Source: Larix kaempferi
Lineage: Eukaryota; Streptophyta; Pinopsida; Pinales; Pinaceae
Direction of reading: 5' to 3'
Assembly: GCA_027924585.1 (NCBI GenBank)
Contig: BSBM01000179.1
Span: forward strand, 14,480,501-14,544,500
DNA length: 64,000 bases
In this document: positions 34,381-44,961 of the stretch, piece after piece
Layout of the letters: each line of letters starts with the position of its first letter
How positions within the stretch are numbered: the stretch's first letter is position 1
Position numbers and translations under genes: made by a program
The notes under the pieces: model-generated
What the model was told of the DNA's origin: nothing
The model's input: only the letters and a program-made list of their open reading frames with translations
The model's database searches: none

Positions 34381-37300
34381 CTAAGTGTCCTCGATCTGAA
34401 GAACACCAAGCCTCTTTCTGAAATACTCGAACTTCACTTTGGCTAGTGTCTTCGTCAGCACATCTGCAATCTGCTCGTCCATCGCAACATATAGGAGCTT
34501 CATAGCTCCTCTCTGCACCATATCCCTGATCTAGTGATATTTGATCTCTATGTGTTTTGACCTGTCATGAAACACTGGGTTCTCGGACAGCTTCACACAA
34601 ATCTGGTTATCACAGAAGAAACCGGTAGCCTCCAACGGGAGATCAAATAACTCAGATAGTAGCTTCCGTAGCCATACTGCCTCACAGCTAGCTGAACAGG
34701 CTGCAACATACTCTACCTTAGCTATACTCAGTGCTACGCAAGACTGCTTCCTACTAAACCAAGAGATCACACCTGATCCCATACTGAAGCAGCACCCAGA
34801 TGTGCTCTTCCTATCTGCAGCACTGCCAGCCCAATCTGAATCAACATAACCCTGCAGGTTAAACTTTTGATTTGCTTCATACTTGAGCTGATAATCCATT
34901 GTACCCTTCAGGTACCTCAGAACATGCTTTACAACAACCAGGTGAACACTCCTCGGATCTGTCAGGAACTGACTCAATGTGTTCACAGCAAAGCAAATGT
35001 CTGGTCTTGTTTTCGTCAAGTACATCAAGGACCCAACCATCTGACGATACATAGAGACATCAATCGGCTCAGATGAAGCATCACATAGAAGCTTCAGATT
35101 TGATGCCATAGGTGTGGCCATGGCCTTGCAATCCATAATCCTGAATCTCTTCAGGATATCTACTGTGTACTTCCCTTGACCAAGGAAGATCCCATCTGTA
35201 CTCTGCCACACCTCCATACCTAGGAAATAGTGCATCATTCCCAAATCTTTCATATCGAATTCAGCAGCAAGCTTCCTCTTAGTATCTGCAATCAGTCTGT
35301 CATCTCCTGTTACAAATAAGTCATCCACATACAGGAGTAGAATCACAGGATTTTCTTCCTCAACCTTGTAGTAAAGGTTGGAATCCCCTTTACTCTTGGT
35401 AAATCCTAAACTAGATAGGAAACTGTCCATCCTACCATACCAAGTTCTGGGAGCTTGTTTCACGCCATACAAGGCTTTCTTCAATCTGCATACATATGAC
35501 TCCCTATCATGTATTTCAAAACCGAGTGGTCGCTCCACATATACTTCCTCTTCAACTACACCATTCAAGAAAGCAGTCTTGACATCCATCTGGTGTATTT
35601 TCCATTTCATTGCTGTAGCCAGGGCAAGTATTGTTCTGATGGAAGTATACCTGGCTACAGGTGCAAAAGTTTCATAATCTATTCCCTCTTTTTGAGAGAA
35701 TCCACGAGCTACGAATCTTGCCTTGTATTTCTCTACACTGCCATCTGCAGCATGCTTGATTTTGAACATCCATTTAGAAGTCACAACAGACTTCTCTTTA
35801 GGTCTTGGGACAACATACCAAACATCATTCTTCATTATTGATTGGTATTCCTCAACCATGGCATCCTTCCATTCTTTCTTTTTCGCTGCTTCTTCATAAC
35901 TGGAAGGCTCTTTTTTCATAATGTCACAGAGTAAAGCAACATAGCTGGTATGTGATTTGGTTCTCTTCTTTGCTCTGTGTTCTTCTTCTGGAATGCCAAA
36001 TCTTTCTGCATCTTGAATGAGCTCTCTAGCCCATGCAGGTTTCCTCTTGTGAGAGTTATCCTCACGGGGTGGATCTACAGGTTCTTGCAGATCTTCAGAC
36101 TCACGAACAACTTTTGGAACTGCTTCAATCATGGTAGTGTCTTGAAATCTAGTTTCCTTAGGTTCTTAATAAACTTCGATAGGTGCCTTCCTTGATTTGA
36201 TGAATGCTGAGTTTTCATCAAATGTTACATCCCTGCCGACATCAATCTTCTTGAACCCTGGAAAGTATAATCTGTAGGCCTTCGAGCTTTCATTGTAACC
36301 CGCAAAGATACCCTTCTTTCCTGAAGGATCTATTTTAGTCCTATTTTCCTTTTGGACATGAGTGTATACTGGACAACCAAATATTCTGAGATGGCTGACT
36401 TCAAGTTTCTTACCAGAAAAGACCTCTTCTGGTGTCTTGTTGTCCAATATCTTGTGGGGTGTTCTGTTCTGCACATATACAGCTGTTCTAGCTACTTCTT
36501 CCCATAAATGCATAGGTAGATCCTAGTCATGCAACATTGCCCTTGCTGCTTCCATGATAGTTTTGTTCTTCTTTTCTGCAACTCCATTCTGTTGAGGATT
36601 ATAAGGAGCAGTCAACTCCCTCTTAATCCTTGAATCACTGCAAAGCTTCTTGAAGTCACCTGAGGTGAATTCTCCACCATTGTTGGATCTAAATGTTTTG
36701 ATCTTCTTGTCAGTTTGATTCTCCATCAAGGTTTTGAATTCCTTGAGCTTAGCAAACACCTCATCTTTGTTCTTCAAGAAGTATACCCAAGTCTTCCTAG
36801 AGAATTCATCAATAAATGAGACATAGTAAACATACCCGCTAAGAGAACTGGATGACATAGGACCACATAAATCTGAGTGGATGATTTTCAGGATGTCTTT
36901 TGCCTTGCTTTCACTGCTTGGGAAAGCCTTCTTAATGTTCTTACCTTTTGCACATCCTTTGCAAACACCTTCATGTTTGGTATTGATTTCAAGAAGACTC
37001 TCTACAGCCTTGCTTGCAATTGGAAGTGCTCTATAGTGCATATGAGCAAGTCTTCTATGCAAAAGTTCACTTGGCTCCATGGATTCATGTACCATGGCAT
37101 GTTCATGTTGTCCCTTCAATTTATACAAACCTCCCTCTTGCTCTCCAATCACTACTGCATCATCTATATTCTTTCCCTTTGGCCACATTAGGACTTGGCC
37201 ATCCACAAATGCAACCCTCATACCTTTTGCATCCAAAGCAGAGATGGAGAGTAAGTTCTTCTTGAGCCCAGGTACATAAAGGACTTCTTTCATCTTCAAA

Positions 37301-38400
37301 GATTTTCCTGAATCTAGGTTGTAGGAGGCTTCACCACTTGCTTTGATTGGGTATTGATAATCATCCCCAAGTTTCACCTCATGGGGTGATTCATGTTCAT
37401 GTAGATTCACAAAAGATTCCTTAATCCCAATCATGTGTTTGGAAGCCCCACTGTCAATCAACCAATCATTACAACCATGGGAGATAGTACCTGTGAGAGC
37501 AGAGATTAGAACATACTCTTCTTCACTTGATGAGTCAACATCACTATCATCACTTTCTGCCCTAGCCTTCTTCTTTGGAGGTCTATCATCCTCGGCAGCA
37601 TGAGCATAAAACTTTCTTTTGTTGCCCTTCTTCTTCTTGCTAGAGTTGTTATTATCCCTTTTGTTCTTGGGACAATCTGAAGCAAAATGACCCTTCTCAT
37701 TGCATGTGAAGCATCTTAGATCCTTCTTATTATTTTGATAGGATCTCCTGTGGCGAGAGTGCTCCTTCTTGGGCTTGCTTCTTTTGGTGTGAGCTACAAG
37801 ATCTTGATCTTCACCTCCCATCTTTTCCTCACAAGCTATAAGTCTAGCTTCTTCTTGAGAGCATTCTTCCCGCAATCTGTTGAAGGAGATCAACTTCTTC
37901 CTTGCACAAGTTCCTTGAATAAAGGAATCCCATCACCTAGGTAGGCCATTTAGAGTGGTCATCACCACTTCACCATTCTCCACCATTTCATCCACTGCTT
38001 CTAGTTGTTCCTTGATCTGTGAGACCCTTGAAAAATAAGATTGAATGGTTTCTCCACTCTAAAACTTTACTCCTTTCAATTGGTTCTGCAGGGTCATCTT
38101 CCGATTTATGTTCTTTCCTTCAAATAGCTTGGTCAAAGAGTCAAACATCTCCTTGGGTGTGTTAAGAGATGACACATGGGGTATGAGATTGTCTTTGATA
38201 GAATCAACAATGATTCTCTTTGCCTTGACCAAGTTCTTCTTATGCAATACCTTGGCCTCTTCATCCTCTGGGATAAGGATGTCTTCTTTCACATATGAGT
38301 CCAACTCATTCTCTTCCAGAATTAACCCAATCCTATACTTCCAAGGTCGGAAGTTATCAGCTCCTTCAAGCTTATCCTCAAGCTTGGTGTCATGAGACAT
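34381..38400 (-). pseudogene. Gag-pol polyprotein of Copia element F
   Basis: A single reading frame runs from ATG at 38400 (MSHDTKLE) to TAG at 34381-34383, about 1340 codons, with no frameshift. Five in-frame stops break it: TAG 38059-38061, TGA 37933-37935, TAG 36523-36525, TAA 36166-36168 and TAG 34531-34533. Gag ends in a CX2CX4HX4C knuckle (CFTCNEKGHFASDC, about 37670-37715). Protease has WLIDSGAS (about 37450). Integrase has its zinc domain and core, but the second catalytic Asp is Asn (SNNGGEF; codon at 36682-36684). The catalytic Glu remains in NGVAEKKN. Reverse transcriptase carries YVDD (about 35325), and RNase H spans about 34870-34540. Domain content and order are full-length Copia; the copy is inactive. 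Confidence 0.95.
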
Positions 38401-38962
38401 CTTAAAGAGTACTTCAAATGGAAATAGAAAAGATTTAAATCTTACCACTTGAAATGCTGAAAACTGGATCTAGTCCCGGATTAGGGTTTGTCGGAAAAAC
38501 CCTAAAAGTTCAAAATGTGAATTTCAAATTTCTGAAAGGATAGAAAGATGCGCTTTGATGAGCTGATCAGCTTGGTGCATTTAGAATTTGAGATCAACAA
38601 AGTTTTACCCTTCAGATTTGATCGTTTTTCCTCCTGCGTTCACTAAGGAGAGCCCTGAATTAGGGTTTGAGTTTCTCGGAGATCTACCCAGCCAAAAATC
38701 TTGATCCAAAGCTCTAAACTTGGATTTTTGCAAGGAGCTTCCAGCTGTGTCTTCAGATTCCAAAAATTCCTATTTTTGTGGAAACCCTAATTTTTAGGGC
38801 CAAATCTAAAAATGCTCGGAATTGAATTCTGATTGGACAAATAGATGTGCCTTGATGAGTCGAGTCAATCTACTATACTGATTTTCAAAAATCTGTGGAG
38901 AGAAATCCAATAAACAAGAAACTCAAGTTTCTGTCACTGCAAAATGTCTTCTTCTCAGGTTA

Positions 38963-38974
38963 GCTCTGATACCA
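38963..38974 (-). other. PBS of F (initiator tRNA-Met)
   Basis: TGGTATCAGAGC on the minus strand, directly adjoining the 5' LTR. Confidence 0.95.
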
Positions 38975-39573
38975 TGTTAAATTTTGAGCATTAATTCACA
39001 AAACTCTAGGATCTTTGCGGAGAGAATAACATATATAGTATATCAATGCATGACAATCACAATATGACAAGCATCACAAGAATCAAAATCATAAGAGACA
39101 AGAGACATAGAGTTTCTGTGGGGAAAACCCTAAGGTGAAAAACCCCACAACTTCCTCAGAGATAGAGAGAGCAATGGCTCAACCAAAGTACATCCAAAAT
39201 ACACTGAGATAGTCTCCAAGTAGCAGATGATCCTCCTCCTCACTAGTGCACCACTTTCTGAGTGAAAGTGAGTTACTTTTTCGAGTGAGTAAAATAGAGA
39301 TCTCCGATCTCTATTTATACTAACCTTTTTGCCCAGTGACCTTATGGGGCCGACTTGTCTAGCTAGGTACATCCAGATTATAATATATATAATTCAGGGC
39401 CGACCCCACATGGTGGTCTAATAACCCATCGGCATGTACACACACTTGTGACACTTGTCAATCCACATGACGACACTTCCTTATATAGGAATAACACATC
39501 TCTAATAAGGGTACAATAAATATATATAAAATACATAGATGAAATACATTCCGAAGTTACACATACACCAACA
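38975..39573 (-). repeat. 5' LTR of F
   Basis: 599 bp, TGTTAAATTTTGAGC to ACACCAACA, followed by TSD AATAG. A TATAAATAG box lies at about 39311-39319 on the minus strand. Confidence 0.95.
39311..39319 (-). promoter_or_regulatory. TATA box in the F 5' LTR
   Basis: TATAAATAG on the minus strand, conserved in the 3' LTR and in the solo LTR. Inferred core promoter. Confidence 0.6.
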
Positions 39574-39874
39574 AATAGTAGCGCATAGGACGCAACTTTA
39601 GTGTTTTACAACAAGTGCTTCAGCTTTTCAAAGGTGTGCGCTAGTTTCTCTTGAGTAAAGTAAGGCATACTAGCAGATGTGTGTTGGTTTACTGCCCAAA
39701 GAGTAGCGCACATGTGAAAAGATTAGGGAAATCAGGGAAATTCTCAGCTGAAGAGAGTAGGTTCAGTCCATACATCATCCAGGGCAATCTAGCTCTTCAA
39801 TCCATGTTGTCCTTTTATGTGATCGACAACATAATGTGATCACGGACGGAGAAGTGTAGATTTGACCTATAACA
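39574..39874 (-). repeat. A2 5' LTR, second segment
   Basis: Begins with the duplicated AATAG (39574-39578) and continues the LTR to CCTATAACA at 39874. It matches 9788-10089. Confidence 0.87.
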
Positions 39875-40096
39875 CTAGTAGTCAGAAATGACAATTTTAA
39901 TAGGCGGAGAACCTACCTTCACACGTAATGATCCTACTGACAAATTATTCTCGGAGCCAATTATTCGCAAATGGTTTTTCTCCTTTCATTTTTTAGAAAT
40001 TTGTCTTGAATCCAAATTCATAACTCTGGCATGACAGCTTGTAATTCTTAAACCAGCGATCGCCAGTTCGTGGAAGCCCTGCTGCCTAGGCAACAA

Positions 40097-40311
40097 TGCT
40101 ATGAACATAAAATAAGATAATAATTAAATAATTAATAAATAGGTTATGAAATGCGGCATCTCCTCAACATCAAATGTCGGAGCCATATTTAAGGCAGGGC
40201 CATCATTGTAACATATCATCTCTTATATTATCAAGTATATTATTCTTACTTATTATCCAATATGAGAGTCGGATTTGACTATTAACTGAGTGAATGGATA
40301 CGTTCACTGCA
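40097..40311 (+). repeat. 5' LTR of C
   Basis: 215 bp, TGCTATGAAC to GTTCACTGCA. It is 15 bp shorter than the 3' LTR, which has an extra TTAACTAAAGTTAGG. Confidence 0.92.
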
Positions 40312-40313
40312 TT

Positions 40314-40325
40314 TGGTATCAGAGC
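40314..40325 (+). other. PBS of C (initiator tRNA-Met)
   Basis: TGGTATCAGAGC, 2 bp after the 5' LTR. Confidence 0.93.
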
Positions 40326-40669
40326 TCGGTTCCGGCTCCTTCAACCTGAGCTCGGATTCGGCTCAAAATCAGAGCGGACTCGCTCCTCCTTGGACATCTG
40401 ATTCAGGCTTTTATCCATTCAGTAGAGTTTCTCTACATCATTGGTTTTTACCAACAACTCAGGCCTTTGGCCATTTAAAATTCAAATTCTGTTGGAGAAG
40501 AAATAATTCACTCCAAAAATAAATCGGTTCAGTTATATCTGTGAAGACTGAAAGCAAGAAGACTTGAAGAATTATCACTATTGAACTATCCAATCACAAT
40601 TGAAGTATTGTATGAACATACCATTGACAAGGAACACATCCAGTCGTTGAAATTATTCCACTCCACCAC

Positions 40670-41335
40670 CGCACTCTCCACTCGTTCCCCATATTTTGCT
40701 CCGCTCCTACCCGCACATAGCTCCACCATCTCCATCTCTCCATCGCTTCCCTCCACACCACCTGCATGCTTCTCTCCCCATCCACCAGTGCATGCCTTTC
40801 TGCACACTCCTCCATACCCCTCGCAGCACCCTCCTGCTGCAACATCCACCTACTCCCCGTTGCTGCACCACGGATCCTGCTCTCCAATGCAGAACTCTCC
40901 CTCGCGCGATCTCTCTACGCCACCCACTCCCTCTGTCTGGTCAACGCTACCCGTTTCCACCTTTTCCATTGCTCGCCCCCTCTAACACGCCCTCCCCCTG
41001 CTTGCAACCTTCCACCCCCATTGTCTCTCTACTCCACGCTCCTTGCCACTTCTTCTGCACTCACGTGTCATCCCTCATCTTCTCCATCTCAAGCCGTCGT
41101 TCTCCTCCCCCTGTCACCATTCCTTTTGCCCTTCCACTTCCTATGCTCAAATTCGAGTGCCTCTCCGCTCTTCGCCATCCCTTCTCCCATGCACTACCTC
41201 CCTCCTTTTCCCATGCTCCATACCTTCCTCCTTTGCCAGTGCCTCTCCCTCCCATTGCTGCCCCTTCTCCCATCCGCCACGTCTCCACCACGCCTCCTCC
41301 TCAAAACTGCCATTCCGTCCTTCAACCCTAATAAA
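40670..41335 (+). other. Polypyrimidine-rich block in element C
   Basis: About 650 bp, mostly C and T on the plus strand, with sharp edges against A/T-rich DNA. Two overlapping plus-strand frames (40696-41331 and 40766-41383) and minus-strand frames are all open, an expected effect of the composition. The possible peptides are Pro/Ser/Leu/His-rich. It could be a captured plant gene segment (exon or 5' UTR) or a diverged gag linker. I cannot assign a protein. Confidence 0.5.
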
Positions 41336-41790
41336 AAAAAAATACAAATTTTAATTAAAACAAAAACTATTATAATAAATTAAATATTATTATATAATAT
41401 TTAATATTATTACCATTTTGTTTTTATTAAAATTTTTACTATCAAAAGTTTGCCATAAAATTATATAATTAAATTAATAATCATATTATTATATTATATA
41501 TATATATTTTACTTCATTCACTCTTACCTATCCAAAAACTTCATAGTGATATTATTATTACAAATAATAATAATAATAATTATTTAATGATTGTTTCACA
41601 ATTATTAATTAAAAAAAAAAAGACAAGAAATACCGAAAGAAGACAAGAAGAAATCAAGGAAGACAAATTATCACCGAAAAAGTTGAAGGAAGAACCATCA
41701 AAGAAGTCAAGTCAATTGAAGACTCAGCAAAGAAGTCAAAGGCCATCTATAGTCTAGAACAAGCATCCATCACCGAAGAAGCCGAAGACC

Positions 41791-42894
41791 ATGGAAGTCG
41801 GTTTGCGACTACAAATAGAGGAATTAGAAGCCACGTTAAAACGTTATCAAAAAGACAATGAAAGATTGCACGACATAAATAACAGTTCAGAAATAAGAAT
41901 TGAATTACAAGAAAGGTGCAATCAAATAAAAATCTCTGACCAAGAAAGCCATATAGAAAAATTGTATGCGCAAATTGATGAATTAAAAGCCGAAAATGAA
42001 TTCAATCAGAGGTCAGGAAATCAAGATATAAAGAAGGAAATAAATAATTATGAAGCAGAAATAATACGCTTGAACAAAATCGTTAGTGACAAAGATGAAG
42101 AGCTAACTCAGATATGACATAAATTAGAAAGTCAAGAATCAAAGGTCGGCCAATGTCGACAACAGATAAAAGTTCTTCAACAACAAAATGATGACTCTAA
42201 AAAGGCACACAAATTGGAGATTGCAAAGAGTAATAAAACACTATCCAACAAATCTGAAGAAATCTTCATATTAAGATATCATAACAAGACACTAGTCACA
42301 AAAATTAAGATGTTGAAAAATAGTCGGAAGACAGAACAATCTACGGAAGACATTGAAGGAAAACTTCTAGACAAGCAGGAAGAAAATAGCTGCATCAGAA
42401 GTCATAATGAAGATTTTAAGGAACAACTTAAGAAGTATGAAGATGATAAAAAATCGCAGGTCGAATTGATTAAGAAGTTTCAAAATGATAATAGGCAGTT
42501 AGGAAACAAGTTGGAAAAGATACAGAACGAAACCTTAAAACCTCAAGAGACGAAAATAAAACTCCCATCTCAGATCAATACTCAAAAGACGATGCTCGTA
42601 AAAGAAAATGGCATTGTGAAAATTCCCTATCGACACCCCAACCATAAAAACCGATATTCTGAAAAGTGGGAAATGTCGAAAGACGATGGTACTAATGTGA
42701 TCAAAGATCTTAACGATCGATCAGTGGGGAATCCCAACAGTCAGCAACAAATCAATTTGGGATGGATTGACCCATCCACATATCGGAAGTTATGCTCTAC
42801 TCTTATCAATTCGTATCGACATGTTTTGTCATCTACGACACCACATAAAATGATGCAGAAACATTATAAGGCTTTGAGGACAAAGCCTTTCTAA
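41791..42894 (+). pseudogene. Coiled-coil protein ORF carried by element C, one internal stop
   Basis: A 368-codon frame starts at ATG 41791 and ends at TAA 42892-42894, only 11 bp before the 3' LTR. It is interrupted by one TGA at 42115-42117. The two halves are in the same phase, and a CGA-to-TGA change would explain the stop. The protein is very rich in Glu, Lys, Asn and Gln, with long heptad-like stretches (residues about 1-140 and 150-260), then a basic segment and a C-terminal domain of about 100 residues with GWIDPSTYRKLC and a Lys/Arg-rich end. There is no zinc knuckle or catalytic motif. I do not recognise the family: it may be a host coiled-coil gene fragment or an unusual gag. Confidence 0.7.
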
Positions 42895-42905
42895 GAGAGT
42901 GGCAA

Positions 42906-43135
42906 TGCTATGAACATAAAATAAGATAATAATTAAATAATTAATAATTAGGTTAACTAAAGTTAGGTTATGAAATGAGGCGTCTCCTCAACATCAAATG
43001 TCTGAGCCATATTTAAGGCAGGGCCATCATTGTAACATATCATCTCTTATATCATCAAATATATTATTCTTACTTATTATCCAATATGAGAGTCGGATTT
43101 GACTATTAATTGAGTGAACGGATACGTTCACTACA
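42906..43135 (+). repeat. 3' LTR of C
   Basis: 230 bp, TGCTATGAAC to GTTCACTACA, followed by TSD AACAA. Confidence 0.92.
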
Positions 43136-43140
43136 AACAA

Positions 43141-44961
43141 ACTCTTCTGTAACATAAAACGACAAAGGTACGACCTGTGCTAAATTTCCATCAAACCCCA
43201 GGGCTAACTGTAAGGATACCTCATCATCATTCCCTGAGAGATTGGTTAAGAAGGGGTTCCACCCAGTGTTAATGAACAACTCGCGACACTTGAAATTTCA
43301 AAAGGGTTAAGAGGTCAACAAGGGAAGTTAGGAACGCATGGCGACAATAGAGAGAAGAGATGAAAATATTGGGAGCGATCACTTGCAGATACGTAGGGGA
43401 TCGGCATAAGGATTAACAGAGAAATCCCCCCTTCTTCTTACTTTCCAAAATTTAAACATCATTTCCAAAGACGACCTCTGAGAAGCAAGATATCAACAAA
43501 ATGGGGGAATTAAAAAATGATTAGGCATGAAAGTGGTTTCATCACTGCTCTTTAAACCCCACACAGAGTAATCATCGCTAAAATTACGGATATGTATTAA
43601 AATATGATGTAAACATATTTGATTTATAATGAATCAACTTAGCAAGATTTCCCCCAAAAATTACGTTGAGCCTGAAATCATAATACCTATACTCTAAGGT
43701 TATGATGAAGTTATCAATAATCATGGATCATTATCCAAATCAAATATTTGGACATTGATCATCATATAATAATATAAGGAAATGAGTTGGGAAATTTATA
43801 ATTTCCTCCTTAATGTATATAAAAATGAGCCTAATGATAGAATAAGGAAATAGCCCAATTAAACTTAAATCAAAAACCAAGGAAATGATTAAGCCATAAA
43901 GGTATAATGAAAATTGAAATAGCTGGCTTAATGGATTATGAACGAAAATGGACAAAGGCAATTTTGGATATTAATTAACTATCTTAATTAAACATATTTG
44001 GATTTCAATAGTCATTAGCTAATTAAAATTACCTTGGCAATTCTATTTATGTAATCTATAGATTTTCCAGCACTCCATCCGACACTCCATCCGACACTCC
44101 ATCCAGCACTCCATCTGGCACTTATTTCAATATCTTGAGGTTTAAATGTAGAATTATTCATATTCTTGCATAGGTCTATGAAAGGTTGCTGCCATCAAAA
44201 TTTGAGAGATACTATAGGCTAAAAACATTCTTTGAAAAGAACAAATAGCCATCACTTGAATTTCAGACTTTTGTAATTGGAGAAGGAGCCCATGATTGCT
44301 CAAAATTGTAGGACCATTTTATCTTTAACTGAAGTTTTTTTCTTCTTGATCCAACAAATCCTTCAAACAATTATTCTGAGATGACAGTATTTAATGTGTG
44401 ATCTTCATCTGGCCATATACAGAAAATCAGATAAGAGAATTACTAATTTTCAACAAAAACTAAAACCAAATCAAGAAAAACCTAATATCTAGTAATTTCA
44501 TTCTTTTCTTTCGTTAACATCCAAACTCAAATTCCAGAATTCTGGTTCATGATATAGACTTAACTGCCTTCATTCATACAAGGTTATGTGAGAAATTACT
44601 GTATTTTCTTGGAAGATTCAAAATAAGAGTTATAAGAGTCTGGTAGAAATCCTCAGCATGTCAGTCATCCTGACCCAACTTCAAAAAGGAGTGTTTGAGT
44701 GATAAAAATAAGGTTTACATTCAAGTGCATTGAATTATCAACACAATTATGTTTATAAGGTATAAACACTAGTTACATCAAGAATCAGGTGGAAAAGACT
44801 TGAAGTACCTTAGGATCATTATCCAATGGTAGTAAAATGTTATTCTAGTAAACCATATTGTTTTCCTTAACTTCCTACATAAGTACCTTGTTCATGCCAA
44901 CTATAAATAAAGCATTATAGAGGATAGTAATGTCAAAACCTATTTCCAGCAAGCCTGTTCA
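43141..44961. other. A/T-rich spacer between elements C and D
   Basis: No gene recognised. It contains a short 12-bp tandem repeat at 44071-44118. Together with 39880-40091 it forms the DNA into which A2, C and D inserted, and may be the 3' part of G or older sequence. Confidence 0.45.
44071..44118. repeat. 12-bp tandem repeat, four units
   Basis: Four units of CACTCCATCCGA with small changes. Confidence 0.9.

Larger units (their letters stand above)
17110..39573 (-). mobile_element. Element F: Ty1/Copia LTR retrotransposon carrying a nested B array
   Basis: The 5' LTR is 38975-39573 (right). The 3' LTR (left) is split into 17110-17406 and 32570-32870 by the B array. TSD AATAG lies at 17105-17109 and 39574-39578. 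The PBS TGGTATCAGAGC (initiator tRNA-Met) adjoins the 5' LTR, and the PPT TAAGAGGGAG adjoins the 3' LTR. The gag-pol order is gag, protease, integrase, reverse transcriptase, RNase H, which defines Copia. By eye the two LTRs differ at roughly 14 of the first 297 aligned positions, so it is moderately old. A solo LTR of the same family lies at 4633-5210. Confidence 0.95.
9110..39874 (-). mobile_element. Element A2: gag-protease LTR retrotransposon hosting two later insertions
   Basis: The left (3') LTR is 9110-10089 and the right (5') LTR ends at 39874. The TSD is CCAGT (9105-9109) versus CTAGT (39875-39879), one mismatch. The PPT adjoins the left LTR, so the element reads right to left. Its own sequence is about 8.3 kb: 3' region 10090-12241, gag-protease 12242-14932, leader 14933-16641, then the broken 5' LTR. 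There is no reverse transcriptase or integrase. The remaining 22.5 kb is element F, inserted in the 5' LTR at the site AATAG. The PBS is lost in a rearrangement at 16642-16736. Shared sequence with family B places both in one lineage, probably Tat/Ogre-like (inference from the tRNA-Arg PBS of B and A1 and the 3' tandem repeats). Confidence 0.82.
40097..43135 (+). mobile_element. Element C: compact TRIM-like LTR element with coiled-coil cargo
   Basis: 3039 bp with LTRs of 215 bp (40097-40311) and 230 bp (42906-43135), TSD AACAA (40092-40096 and 43136-43140), a PBS TGGTATCAGAGC at 40314-40325, and a short PPT overlapping the end of its ORF. It has no gag knuckle, protease, integrase or reverse transcriptase. 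The interior holds a pyrimidine-rich block (about 40670-41335), an A/T-rich stretch (41336-41630), and a coiled-coil frame (41791-42894). Short LTRs and tRNA-Met priming fit the TRIM class, which is known to carry host gene pieces. The cargo origin is inference. Confidence 0.88.

Noticed and set aside
40586-41383. Several overlapping frames on both strands in element C
   Set aside because: Stop codons are rare because the block is C/T-rich. No frame has a recognisable domain, so none is called a gene.
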